Positions 17,487 to 26,006 of a stretch of DNA of 64,000 nucleotides are shown here, in pieces. The translations under genes were made by a program, and so were the position numbers. Every line of letters starts with the position of its first letter. The stretch's first letter is position 1. Source of the DNA: Paraburkholderia sacchari (GTDB lineage Bacteria > Pseudomonadota > Gammaproteobacteria > Burkholderiales > Burkholderiaceae); contig NZ_JTDB02000012.1 in NCBI RefSeq assembly GCF_000785435.2, positions 62,001-126,000 on the forward strand, in the 5' to 3' direction. The notes beneath the pieces are model-generated. The model was not told the origin of the DNA and searched no databases. It was given only the letters and a program-made list of their open reading frames with translations.

Positions 17487-17641
17487 CGTCAGACCTTTCC
17501 GGTTGCATGACTTGCAAGACAGAAGGTCGAGTAGACCAGAAAGTTTGTTCAGCGGGGGCCGAATTTCAGCGTGGCCGCTGCATCGGTAAATGAAGGCGAG
17601 GGAAGGCGAGGGCGAGGAGTCTCGCGGGTCGGCACCTCTTT

Positions 17642-17866
17642 TTACGAAGTGAGAACGGCGAGCGAACCCTCGCGAAGATCGCCAAGGGCGCGATTGCCAT
17701 CGCGCCAGGCTTCGGTTTCGTGCATGAACGTGGTCTCGCTGTATGCGATGACCTTGAAACCGCTGCCACCGGCCCTCGGAATGGTGATGCCCCAGTGCCA
17801 GCCGCCTTCCTGCTCGAAGACGTGCAGCTTTGGGGATGAGATCAGTGTTGGCATTTCGGACGTCAT
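17642..17866 (-). CDS. small hypothetical protein, 74 aa
   Basis: The ATG at 17866 is preceded by AAAGGAGGG. The sequence has strand-like alternation: LHVFEQEGGWHWGITIPRAGG, then FKVIAYSETTFMHETEAW, resembling small DUF2188-like single-domain proteins. It is soluble, with no signal peptide. It is upstream of the 83-aa gene on the same strand and may be cotranscribed with it. No function can be given. Confidence 0.6.
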   Translation of the reverse strand: MTSEMPTLISSPKLHVFEQEGGWHWGITIPRAGGSGFKVIAYSETTFMHETEAWRDGNRALGDLREGSLAVLTS

Positions 17867-18164
17867 GTTGGCACGCCCTCCTTTCGGTAACGTTCCACTT
17901 GTCGGCGGATTTGATCAGTGTAGGCATCATTTTGCTGCACTGCAATAAGGATTGTTACCGACTATTTGCGCCATGGCACGCTTATCGATACGGGTATTGG
18001 GATTCAGGGAAAATCCACCGCCGCACCGCGTTGCAAAATGAAATAAAAATTACACCGTATGCAACGCTAAACCACCCATATGGGGGCCGTCGCGGCGATA
18101 CGCAAGCGCGATGCGAGCGGGTATGATCGAATCCCGTTAAAAAAACTCCCTGCCGGACCCGCTT

Positions 18165-18908
18165 ATGAACACTCCTGCCGATGCTTCGTCGCCGCGCACG
18201 CTGCGTGCGCTCACGCCGCTTGAAGCGCGCATCGTCGGCGTGCTGATCGAGAAGCAGCACACCGTGCCAGACACCTACCCGCTCTCGCTGAATGCGCTCA
18301 CCTCGGGCTGCAATCAGAAGACCGCGCGCACGCCGGTCATGAACGTGAGCGAAGCCGAGGTGCTGAGCGCCATCGAAGATCTCAAGCTGCTCAGTCTCGT
18401 GTTCGAAGGCAGCAGCAGCCGCGTGCCGCGCTTCGAGCACAACCTGAACCGCGTGCTTGGCGTGCCGGCGCAGGCCGTTGCGCTGCTCACGGTGCTCCTG
18501 CTGCGCGGCGCGCAAACCGCCGCCGAATTGCGCCTGAATTCCGCACGCCTGCACGGTTTCGCCGATGTGTCGTCGGTCGAGGCCTTTCTGAGCGAACTGG
18601 CCGAGCGCGAGCCGCCGCTCGTGGTGAAACTGCCGCGCGCGCCGGGCGAGCGCGAAAGCCGCTGGATGCACCTGCTGTGCGGCGAGGTGAACGTGAGCGC
18701 TTACTCGCCGGCCGGCACGCAAGCGGGCGAGCGCGCGATGGGCGGTGCGATGGGTGGTGAATCGGCCGGCGTATCGTTCGACGAATACGAAGCGCTCAAG
18801 GCGGAGCAGCAGCGCTTGGCCGACGAAGTCGCAGACCTGCGGATGCTGGTCGAGCGCATGGCTGGGGAATTGGGCGTCTCGATAGAAAAGCGCGTGAGCG
18901 AGGAGTAA
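18165..18908 (+). CDS. YceH/DUF480 family protein
   Basis: 247 aa. Matches the DUF480 family in order: LTPLEARIVGVLIEKQHTVPDTYPLSLNALTSGCNQKTARTPVM (first winged helix), LSLVFEGSSSRVPRFEHN, the second winged helix LLTVLLLRGAQTAAELRLNSARLHGF, and a C-terminal coiled coil after a Gly/Ala linker (YEALKAEQQRLADEVADLRMLVERMAGEL). The fold suggests DNA or protein binding, but no role is established for the family. A monocistronic gene. Confidence 0.95.
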   Translation: MNTPADASSPRTLRALTPLEARIVGVLIEKQHTVPDTYPLSLNALTSGCNQKTARTPVMNVSEAEVLSAIEDLKLLSLVFEGSSSRVPRFEHNLNRVLGVPAQAVALLTVLLLRGAQTAAELRLNSARLHGFADVSSVEAFLSELAEREPPLVVKLPRAPGERESRWMHLLCGEVNVSAYSPAGTQAGERAMGGAMGGESAGVSFDEYEALKAEQQRLADEVADLRMLVERMAGELGVSIEKRVSEE

Positions 18909-18924
18909 TAACGCCGCGCCTCGT

Positions 18925-18940
18925 TTCCCATATATGGGAA
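18925..18940. promoter_or_regulatory. 16-bp perfect palindrome, candidate operator
   Basis: TTCCCATATATGGGAA is a perfect inverted repeat located 14 bases upstream of the -35 box of the arabinonate dehydratase promoter. Symmetry and position fit a dimeric sugar-acid regulator (for example IclR or GntR type), acting most naturally as an activator site. The regulator is not in this window. Confidence 0.6.
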
Positions 18941-18954
18941 TGCCGGCCCCATTA

Positions 18955-18983
18955 TTGACGCGCGATAACGCCGTTTCTATGAT
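18955..18983 (+). promoter_or_regulatory. sigma70 promoter of arabinonate dehydratase gene
   Basis: TTGACG at 18955-18960 and TATGAT at 18978-18983 are separated by exactly 17 bases. Transcription would start near 18990, about 28 bases before the start codon at 19018. Confidence 0.75.
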
Positions 18984-19017
18984 CGTCCGGCAACGGCACA
19001 ACACGGACAGGCGCGGC

Positions 19018-20745
19018 ATGAACGACACCCCTCCCAAGCCCCTGCGAAGCCAGGCCTGGTTCGGCAAAGCCGGCAAGGACGGCTTCATCCACCGCTCCTG
19101 GATGAAGAACCAGGGCATCCCGCACGATGCGTTCGATGGCCGCCCGGTGATCGGCATCTGCAATACGTGGTCGGAACTCACGCCCTGCAACGCGCATTTC
19201 CGCGAGCTCGCCGAGTACGTGAAGAAAGGCGTCTACGAGGCCGGCGGCGTGCCGTTCGAATTCCCCGTGATGTCGCTCGGCGAATCGAATTTGCGTCCCA
19301 CCGCGATGCTGTTTCGCAATCTCGCATCGATGGATGTCGAGGAGTCGATCCGCGGCAACCCGATCGACGGCGTGATTCTGCTCGTCGGCTGCGACAAGAC
19401 CACGCCGGCCCTGCTGATGGGCGCGGCGTCATGCAATCTGCCCGCGCTCGCCGTCTCGGGCGGTCCGATGCTCAACGGGCGCTTCCGCGGCCGCGAGATC
19501 GGCTCGGGCACGGGCGTGTGGCAAATGTCCGAGGAAGTGCGCGCGGGCACCATGACGCAGGCGGAATTTATCGAGGCGGAGTCGTGCATGAACCGCTCGC
19601 GCGGCCATTGCATGACCATGGGCACGGCGTCCACGATGGCGTCGATGGTCGAAGCGCTCGGCATGGGGCTGCCGCACAACGCGGCGATTCCCGCCGTCGA
19701 CGCGCGCCGCCAGGTGCTCGCGCAGCTCGCGGGCCGGCGCATTGTCGAGATGGTGCGCGAGGACCTCACGATGTCGAAGATCCTCACGCGCGAGGCGTTC
19801 GAAAACGCCATCCGCACCAATGCCGCGATTGGCGGCTCGACCAACGCGGTCGTGCATCTGATCGCGCTGGCGAAGCGCATTGGCGTGCCGCTCTCGCTCG
19901 ACGACTGGGAGCTCGGCTCGGACGTGCCCTGTCTCGTGAATCTCCAGCCCTCGGGCCAGCACCTGATGGAAGACTTTTACTACGCGGGCGGTCTGCCCGC
20001 GGTGCTGCGGCAACTGGGTGAGCACGGCCTGCTCCATCGCCAGGCGCTCACGGTCAATGGCAGGACGATCTGGCAAAACGTCGAGGACGCGCCGAACTAC
20101 AACCACGAGGTCATCACGCCGCTCGACCAGCCGTTCAAGCCGCAGGCGGGCATCGCGGTGCTGCGCGGCAACCTCGCGCCCAATGGCGCCGTCATCAAAC
20201 CCTCGGCGGCGACGCCCGAACTGCTATGTCATCGCGGACGCGCGGTGGTGTTCGAGAACGTCGAGGAGCTGCACGAGAAGATCGACGACGAATCGCTCGA
20301 TATCGACGAGCATTGCGTCATGGTCCTCAAGGGCGCGGGGCCGAAGGGCTACCCCGGATTCGCCGAGGTCGGCAACATGCCGCTGCCGAAGAAGGTGCTG
20401 CAAAAAGGCATCGCCGACATGGTGCGCATCTCGGACGGCCGCATGAGCGGCACCGCGTATGGCGCGGTGGTGCTGCACGTGTCGCCCGAAGCAGCGGCCG
20501 GCGGCCCGCTCGCGCTGGTGCGCACGGGCGACATGATCGAGCTCGACGTTGCGGCGCGCCGCCTGCATCTCGACGTATCCGATGAAGAACTCGCGCGCCG
20601 CAAGGCCGACTGGAAGGCGCCGCCGCTGCCCGAACGCGGCTACTACCGGCTCTATGTCGAGCATGTGCTGCAGGCCGACCAGGGCGCCGATCTCGACTTC
20701 CTCGTGGGCGCGAGCGGTGCGGACGTGCCGCGCGATTCGCACTGA
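19018..20745 (+). CDS. IlvD/Edd family dehydratase, probable L-arabinonate dehydratase
   Basis: 575 aa. The N terminus (PPKPLRSQAWFG...SWMKNQGIP) and overall sequence closely match, from memory, characterised L-arabinonate dehydratases (EC 4.2.1.25). Cluster cysteines are visible in GICNTWSELTPCN, LLVGCDKTTPALLMG and further on ESCMNRSRGHC; the Mg/substrate motifs AAIGGSTNAVVHL and RISDGRMSGTAYG are present. The enzyme removes water from L-arabinonate to give 2-dehydro-3-deoxy-L-arabinonate. Other C5/C6 sugar acids are possible. The start at 19018 was chosen by family alignment. Upstream are a good promoter and a palindromic operator. No other arabinose-pathway gene adjoins it. Confidence 0.85.
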   Translation: MNDTPPKPLRSQAWFGKAGKDGFIHRSWMKNQGIPHDAFDGRPVIGICNTWSELTPCNAHFRELAEYVKKGVYEAGGVPFEFPVMSLGESNLRPTAMLFRNLASMDVEESIRGNPIDGVILLVGCDKTTPALLMGAASCNLPALAVSGGPMLNGRFRGREIGSGTGVWQMSEEVRAGTMTQAEFIEAESCMNRSRGHCMTMGTASTMASMVEALGMGLPHNAAIPAVDARRQVLAQLAGRRIVEMVREDLTMSKILTREAFENAIRTNAAIGGSTNAVVHLIALAKRIGVPLSLDDWELGSDVPCLVNLQPSGQHLMEDFYYAGGLPAVLRQLGEHGLLHRQALTVNGRTIWQNVEDAPNYNHEVITPLDQPFKPQAGIAVLRGNLAPNGAVIKPSAATPELLCHRGRAVVFENVEELHEKIDDESLDIDEHCVMVLKGAGPKGYPGFAEVGNMPLPKKVLQKGIADMVRISDGRMSGTAYGAVVLHVSPEAAAGGPLALVRTGDMIELDVAARRLHLDVSDEELARRKADWKAPPLPERGYYRLYVEHVLQADQGADLDFLVGASGADVPRDSH

Positions 20746-20800
20746 AAGTGCCCGACGGCGCACGCTTCCCTGAGCGAGGTCCCCTGAACAGACCGCGCTA

Positions 20801-20822
20801 ATTGTTCGCCGGCGAAAACAAT
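20801..20822. promoter_or_regulatory. imperfect palindrome upstream of mmsA
   Basis: ATTGTTCGCC and GGCGAAAACAAT form an inverted repeat interrupted by two unpaired A residues, 87 bases before the mmsA start. It could be an operator or a weak terminator for the dehydratase gene; there is no T-run after it. Confidence 0.35.
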
Positions 20823-20908
20823 CAATTCAGCGTGCACGCCTTTGCAGCGCACCCTCGTCTCCGTACACTGGCCTCCATCAACCCACCTGGCAAGGAGAAG
20901 GACACAAA

Positions 20909-22420
20909 ATGCAGGCCTATACCGATAGCGCGGACGTAGTCCACTTCATTGGCGGCAAGAGCGAGCGCGGCACGGGCGACCGCAGCCAGCCGGTGTTCAA
21001 TCCCGCCACGGGCGCGGTGGCGCGCCGTCTGGTGCTGGGCGAAGCGGCCGACGTCGACGCCGCCGTGGCCAGCGCGAAAGCCGCGTTCCCGGCATGGCGC
21101 GACACGCCGCCGATTCGCCGCGCGCGCGTCATGCTGCGCTTTCTCGAACTGATGAACCGCCACCGCGACGACCTCGCGGCCATCATCACCGCCGAGCACG
21201 GCAAGGTGTTCGCCGACGCGCAGGGCGAAGTCACGCGCGGCATCGAAATCATCGAATTCGCCTGCGGCATTCCGCAACTGCTCAAGGGCGACTACACCGA
21301 GCAGGTTTCCACCGGCATGGACAACTGGACCGTGCGCCAGCCGCTGGGCGTGGTGGCCGGCATCACGCCGTTCAACTTCCCGTGCATGGTGCCGTGCTGG
21401 ATGTTCCCGGTCGCGCTGGCCGCGGGCTGCACGTTCGTGCTCAAGCCGAGCGAGCGCGATCCCTCGGCGTCGCTGCTGATGGCGCGGCTCCTGAAGGAAG
21501 CGGGCCTGCCCGACGGCGTGTTCAACGTGGTGCAGGGCGACAAGGTCGCGGTCGACGCGCTGCTCGCGCATCGCGACGTGAAGGCCGTGAGCTTCGTCGG
21601 CTCCACGCCGATCGCGAACTATATCTACGAGACCGGTGCGAAGAACGGCAAGCGCGTGCAGGCGCTGGGCGGCGCGAAGAATCACATGGTCGTGATGCCC
21701 GACGCCGACATCGACCAGACCGTGGACGCGCTGATCGGCGCGGGCTACGGCTCGGCGGGCGAGCGCTGCATGGCGATTTCGGTGGCGGTGCTGGTGGGCG
21801 AAGTGGCCGACAAGATCGTGCCGCGCCTCGCGGAGCGCGCGAAGAACCTCGTCATCAAGAACGGCATGGAAGCCGATGCCGAAATGGGTCCGATCGTCAC
21901 GCGCCAGGCGCTGGAGCGCATCGAAGGCTATATCGCGAACGGCGTGGAAGAAGGCGCGACGCTCGTGGTGGACGGCCGCGGCCACAAGGTGCCGGGCCAC
22001 GAGAACGGCTTCTTCACCGGCGGCACGCTGTTCGATCACGTCACGCCCGAAATGCGCATCTACAAGGAAGAAATCTTCGGACCGGTGCTGGCCTGCGTGC
22101 GCGTGAAGGACTTCGCCGAAGCGGTGCAACTGATCAACGATCACGAGTTCGGCAACGGCGTGGCCTGCTTCACGCGCGATGGCAACGTGGCGCGCGAATT
22201 CGGCCGCCAGATCGAAGTGGGCATGGTGGGCATCAACGTGCCGATTCCGGTGCCGATGGCATGGCACGGCTTCGGCGGCTGGAAGCGCAGCCTGTTCGGC
22301 GACATGCATGCCTATGGCGAGGAAGGCGTGCGCTTCTACACGAAGCAGAAGTCGATCATGCAGCGCTGGCCGGAGAGCACTGAGAAGGGTGCGGAGTTCA
22401 CGATGCCCGTGGCGAAGTAG
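20909..22420 (+). CDS. mmsA: CoA-acylating methylmalonate-semialdehyde dehydrogenase
   Basis: 503 aa, aldehyde dehydrogenase superfamily. MmsA-specific features are a Rossmann region GITPFNFPCMVPCWMFPVALAAGC, FVGSTPIANYIYETG, the catalytic cysteine in GYGSAGERCMAIS (about residue 287) and a C-terminal PVPMAWHGFGGWKRSLFGD. The enzyme oxidises methylmalonate or malonate semialdehyde with CoA and NAD to propionyl- or acetyl-CoA, in valine and inositol breakdown. The ATG at 20909 follows AAGGAGAAGG. It is not obviously linked to its neighbours; no mmsB or iol gene is adjacent. Confidence 0.95.
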   Translation: MQAYTDSADVVHFIGGKSERGTGDRSQPVFNPATGAVARRLVLGEAADVDAAVASAKAAFPAWRDTPPIRRARVMLRFLELMNRHRDDLAAIITAEHGKVFADAQGEVTRGIEIIEFACGIPQLLKGDYTEQVSTGMDNWTVRQPLGVVAGITPFNFPCMVPCWMFPVALAAGCTFVLKPSERDPSASLLMARLLKEAGLPDGVFNVVQGDKVAVDALLAHRDVKAVSFVGSTPIANYIYETGAKNGKRVQALGGAKNHMVVMPDADIDQTVDALIGAGYGSAGERCMAISVAVLVGEVADKIVPRLAERAKNLVIKNGMEADAEMGPIVTRQALERIEGYIANGVEEGATLVVDGRGHKVPGHENGFFTGGTLFDHVTPEMRIYKEEIFGPVLACVRVKDFAEAVQLINDHEFGNGVACFTRDGNVAREFGRQIEVGMVGINVPIPVPMAWHGFGGWKRSLFGDMHAYGEEGVRFYTKQKSIMQRWPESTEKGAEFTMPVAK

Positions 22421-22592
22421 TTCGGATATCGAAACAGTGTCTTGCGCCGCTGCTCCTGAAAACGGTCAGCGGCGCAGTCGTGCATCGGGAGTGCGAGATG
22501 CGTGGGGAAAACGGTTTTTGGGAATTATCCCGTTCAAGGTACGAAAAAAGCATAGGACGATAAGCGATTTCCGGACAGACAAAGGTGAAAGC

Positions 22593-23913
22593 ATGTCGAA
22601 TGCCGAATCCTGGCTGACGTCTCAGTCGCTTGATCCATCGGGACAATTCGAGGAGGCGTTGGCGCACCCTCACCCAGCCGATCGGCTGGACGCGCTCAAC
22701 CATCTCGGCTGCTGGCTTTACGGCCGCAGGCAATGGCCGCAAGCGCAGCACGCATTCGAACTGGCGCTGTCGATCAATCCGGACTGGCCGTCGGCGCTCA
22801 ACCATCTCGGCCTCGTCTTGCGCGCCCAACAGCGCGAGACGGAAGCCGAGGCAACGTTTCGGCGCGCACTGGCCGTCGCGCCCGACTACGTATCGGCCCG
22901 CATCAACCTCGCGGTGCTGCTGTGGCACGCGCGGCGCCCCGCCGATGCCGAAGCGGAATATCACCGGATTCTCCACGACCATCCCGACCACCCGCTCGTA
23001 CAGAACAATCTCGGCCTGCTCCTGCTCGATCTCGGCAGGCCAAAGGACGCGGAAGCGGCGTTCCGGCACGCGCTCGCCATCGACGCGAGCGCGCCGGAAA
23101 TGCACAACAACCCTGGCAATGCGCTGAATCGGCAAGGGCGCGCGCGCGAAGCCATTGCCGCGTATCGTCAGGCGCTCGCGCTGCGGCCCGATTACTCGAC
23201 CGCGCGCGGGAACCTCGCGGCTGTTCGAAAGCCTGGAAGGCGCGGACGCGATCTATCCGCTCGACGGCAAAACCATGATTCCAGGCCACGATTACTGGAG
23301 CCTGATGCTCAGCTTGCCGATCCATTGCGGCACGACCGTCGAGACAATTCCGGCACGCACGCCCTACCTGCGCGCGCCTGCCAACTTGACGCGTGCGTGG
23401 CGGGCACGATTACCCGAGCACGGGTTCAAGGTCGGTCTCGTGTGGTCGGGCGACCCGCGCACCCATGATCGCGGCTCGAATGCGATCGACAAGCGCCGCT
23501 CCGTGCAGGCGCAAGCGTTCCTGCCCTTGCTCGAACTCGCGGATGCCGCCAACGTGACATTCGTGAGCCTGCAAAAAGGGCCCGCCTCGCAACCTCAAAT
23601 CGAAGCCTTGCCACAGCACCTGCGCCCCTTCGACCTCATGCACGACGTGCGCGACTTCGCCGACACGGCCGCCATCATCGAGTGCCTCGACCTGGTCATC
23701 AGCGTGGATACATCGGTAGCGCACCTGGCCGGCGCGCTGAACAAACCCGTGTGGATATTCTCGCGCCACGACGGCTGCTGGCGCTGGCTGCGCGAGCGCG
23801 ACGACACGCCGTGGTATCCGGCCGCGCGCCTGTTTCGTCAGACCGTGCCCGGCAACTGGGCCGATGTCATCGATCGTGTGGGTCGAGCGCTCGTGGATCT
23901 GCGCAAACCGTAA
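22593..23913 (+). pseudogene. broken TPR/glycosyltransferase-like gene
   Basis: The first part, from the ATG at 22593 (MSNAESWLTSQSL), codes five to six TPR repeats (LNHLGCWLYGRRQWPQAQHAFELAL..., NLGLLLLDLGRPKDAEAAFRHAL). After RGNLA near 23214 the frame ceases to be family-like. The C-terminal GT9-like half continues in another frame from LFESLEGADAIYPLDGK to the stop at 23913, with SLPIHCGTTVETIPARTPYL, VGLVWSGDPR, VSLQKG and DLVISVDTSVAHLAGAL. In intact homologues roughly a hundred residues, including a GEQGLGDTL-type segment, lie between these parts. An internal deletion plus frameshift therefore inactivated the gene. Confidence 0.85.
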
Positions 23914-24820
23914 GCCGGACGACCGCTTCGCTCACGGCCCCGCTCACGGCCCCGCTCACGGCCTCGCGCATGACTTCGCGCGGGGTTACGCCGAGCACGC
24001 GGTTCATCCAGTGCGCGAGGTGGCTCTGATGCGCGAACCCCACATCCAGTGCCACCTGGGTCGCATTGAGGCCGCCCTTCAGCAGCAGCTTCCGCGCGCG
24101 CTCCACCCTGCGCCGCACGACGTATTGATGCACCGGCATGCCCAGCGTCCCGCGAAACAGCACCTTGAAATGGGGCACGCTCAGATCGACGAGAGCGGCC
24201 AACTCAGTGAGCGTGAGACGCGCATCGAGATGACTCTCGATGTAATCGGTCACGCGCGCGGCAAGATGCGGCGCGAGCACGGCGCGGCGCGCCTGAAGCG
24301 GCTCGGCGGCGTCGAGCAGACGCACCGCGAGCGCCGTGCCGATGCTCTCCGCGTAGAGCGGGTCCGAGGCCTCGCCCGCATCGAGCTCGGCGCGCAGCGC
24401 CCATGCGAGATGCTGCACGCGCGCGTCGCGTAGCTGGAGGCGCGGCGCAATGGTGGCGGTGTCGGGCCTGCGCACAAGCTGCTCGGCAATCGTGCGCACG
24501 AAGGCGTCTTCCAGGCGAATGCTCAGCACGGTGCAATCGGCGGCGTCTGTCCATACGCCGCCGAGTCCTGCGGGAATGACATCGGCATCGCCTTCGGCCT
24601 GCATGCGCGCGAGGCGCCGGCCATCGCAGACGCAATTGGCGCGCACCGGCGCGCCGAAATGCACGCCAACACGGTGATACGCCGTGCCCGGAATGCGGTG
24701 GCGGCCCGCCGAAATCGCCAGCAGTTGCGCGCCAAAGCCACGCCAGCCCAATGCGCTGCTGCTTTTCAGGGCAACCCGGCCGGCGGCCGGCGCCATCGCG
24801 TTTTCCAGCACTGCATTCAT
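23867..24820 (-). CDS. AraC family transcriptional regulator
   Basis: 317 aa. Residues about 20-170 form an unrecognised cupin-like or sensor domain. Residues about 190-290 carry the two AraC helix-turn-helices: LTLTELAALVDLSVPHFKVLFRGTLG and ATQVALDVGFAHQSHLAHWMNRVLGVTPREV. After the domain, a tail reads EAVSGAVSGAVSEAV and is encoded by a 12-bp tandem repeat. The tail's last 47 bases overlap the convergent TPR pseudogene. The regulator is divergent from the NmrA-family gene, its likely target; their shared promoter region is 24821-24979. Confidence 0.92.
   Translation of the reverse strand: MNAVLENAMAPAAGRVALKSSSALGWRGFGAQLLAISAGRHRIPGTAYHRVGVHFGAPVRANCVCDGRRLARMQAEGDADVIPAGLGGVWTDAADCTVLSIRLEDAFVRTIAEQLVRRPDTATIAPRLQLRDARVQHLAWALRAELDAGEASDPLYAESIGTALAVRLLDAAEPLQARRAVLAPHLAARVTDYIESHLDARLTLTELAALVDLSVPHFKVLFRGTLGMPVHQYVVRRRVERARKLLLKGGLNATQVALDVGFAHQSHLAHWMNRVLGVTPREVMREAVSGAVSGAVSEAVVRLTVCADPRALDPHDR
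23929..23964. repeat. 12-bp tandem repeat, 3 copies
   Basis: Three head-to-tail copies of CGCTCACGGCCC (the third ends in T) encode the repeated SGAV tail of the AraC regulator. The unit shares CGCTCA-GGC with the longer 12-bp array at 13565-13630, and both arrays lie at the 3' end of a minus-strand gene. Confidence 0.9.
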
Positions 24821-24979
24821 GGCATTTCCTTGGCGCGCTATCGGAGCGGCCAGTCTAGTACGGCCTACGCTGCGCGTCTCGAATCAACCATCTAGTTTTG
24901 CTCGCCTCCATCCTTTCCTGCGCGTTTCGCTGCACCGCCCCCTTTACGATCGTGACGATCACATTCACGAGGAGTCGTC

Positions 24980-25897
24980 ATGTACGTCATTTTCGGAGCG
25001 TCGGGCAACGCCGGATTCGCCACCGCCACGGCCTTGCGCCGCGCGGGCCACGCCGTGCGCGCGGTGCTGCGCGATACGCGTCGGGGTACACAACACAGCG
25101 ATCGTCTGGCCGCGCTCGGCTGCGAAGTCGTATTCGCGGATCTGGGCGACCGCGCTTCGGTTGCCGAAGCGATTCGCGGCGCGCGCGCGGTGCAAATCCT
25201 CTGCCCGGTGCCCATGGCCGATGCGCATCCCGAGGCAACGATGCGCAAGATGATCGACGCAGCCGCCGGGGCGCTGCGCGCGGCCCCGCCCGAGACCGTG
25301 CTCGCGCTGTCCGACTACGGCGCCGAACTGGAAGGCAATACCGGCATCACGCGGATTTATCACTATCTCGAGCAGCAGTTGAAGCCCGTGTCTACGCGGC
25401 TGATTCTGCTTCGCTCCGCCGAACATATGCAGAACTGGCGACGCACGATTCCCGCCGCGCTGGCTTCGGGTGTGCTGGCGAGCTTTCATCATCCGCTGGA
25501 CAAGCGCTTTCCCACGGTTGCGGCGCAAGACGTGGGCGTTGCGGCCGCCGAACTGCTGCTCGACCAGGCGCGCGGGCACGGCACGCGCGTCGTGAGCATC
25601 GAAGGCCCGAGGCGCATCAGCGCAACGTACGTCGCCAATGTGCTCGCCGAGATCAGCAACCGCGATATCGTCGCGCGTGAACTGCCGCACGACCAGTGGG
25701 CGCCCGTGCTGCTGCGCGCTGGGCTCAGCGAACGTCATGTGCAGTTGATCGCGGACCTCTACGACGTGCACAACGCCGGCAAGATCGACGTCGAGTTCGG
25801 CATGCCCGAGCGGCGCTTCGGCAAGACGGAATTGGTCGAGGTGTTCGCGCCGATTGTGGCCGGGCTGAGTGACCAGCCGCGCATGGAGCGGGTTTGA
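24980..25897 (+). CDS. NmrA-family NAD(P)-binding oxidoreductase
   Basis: 305 aa. The Rossmann start MYVIFGASGNAGFATATALRRAGHAVRAVLRD has the GXXGXXG dinucleotide motif. The following segment (DLGDRASVAEAIRGARAVQILCPVP) and the C-terminal GPRRISATYVANVLAEI fit NmrA/HSCARG-type atypical short-chain dehydrogenases, which either act as redox sensors or reduce small quinone-type substrates. No Tyr-x-x-x-Lys catalytic pair is obvious. It is divergent from the AraC regulator, and two palindromes follow its stop. Confidence 0.88.
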   Translation: MYVIFGASGNAGFATATALRRAGHAVRAVLRDTRRGTQHSDRLAALGCEVVFADLGDRASVAEAIRGARAVQILCPVPMADAHPEATMRKMIDAAAGALRAAPPETVLALSDYGAELEGNTGITRIYHYLEQQLKPVSTRLILLRSAEHMQNWRRTIPAALASGVLASFHHPLDKRFPTVAAQDVGVAAAELLLDQARGHGTRVVSIEGPRRISATYVANVLAEISNRDIVARELPHDQWAPVLLRAGLSERHVQLIADLYDVHNAGKIDVEFGMPERRFGKTELVEVFAPIVAGLSDQPRMERV

Positions 25898-25919
25898 GGG
25901 GGGAGGTATTTTATGAGGT

Positions 25920-25949
25920 GCATTTCGTATCCGATCGGGTACGAAGTGC
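25920..25949. other. 30-bp near-perfect palindrome
   Basis: Two 15-base arms (25920-25934 and 25935-25949, centre GATC) pair completely with two G-T pairs. It lies 22 bases after the NmrA gene stop. A hairpin in RNA is possible, though there is no T-run. Confidence 0.8.
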
Positions 25950-25972
25950 GGTTTACCGCTGCGTCGTTCCCA

Positions 25973-25998
25973 TTTTCGTTCCCGTACGGGAACGAAAA
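25973..25998. other. 26-bp perfect palindrome
   Basis: The two 13-base halves (TTTTCGTTCCCGT and its reverse complement) are exact. It sits between the converging NmrA and truncated ETF-QO genes, 8 bases from the latter's stop. A CGTTCCC direct repeat lies just upstream. It could form a bidirectional hairpin or bind a dimeric protein; the flanking T and A runs are on the wrong sides for a classic terminator. Confidence 0.9.
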
Positions 25999-26006
25999 CG
26001 ATAGCG

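Noticed and set aside
20822..22309. 495-codon open frame antisense to mmsA
   Set aside because: Typical antisense shadow in high-GC DNA; mmsA on the other strand is unmistakable.
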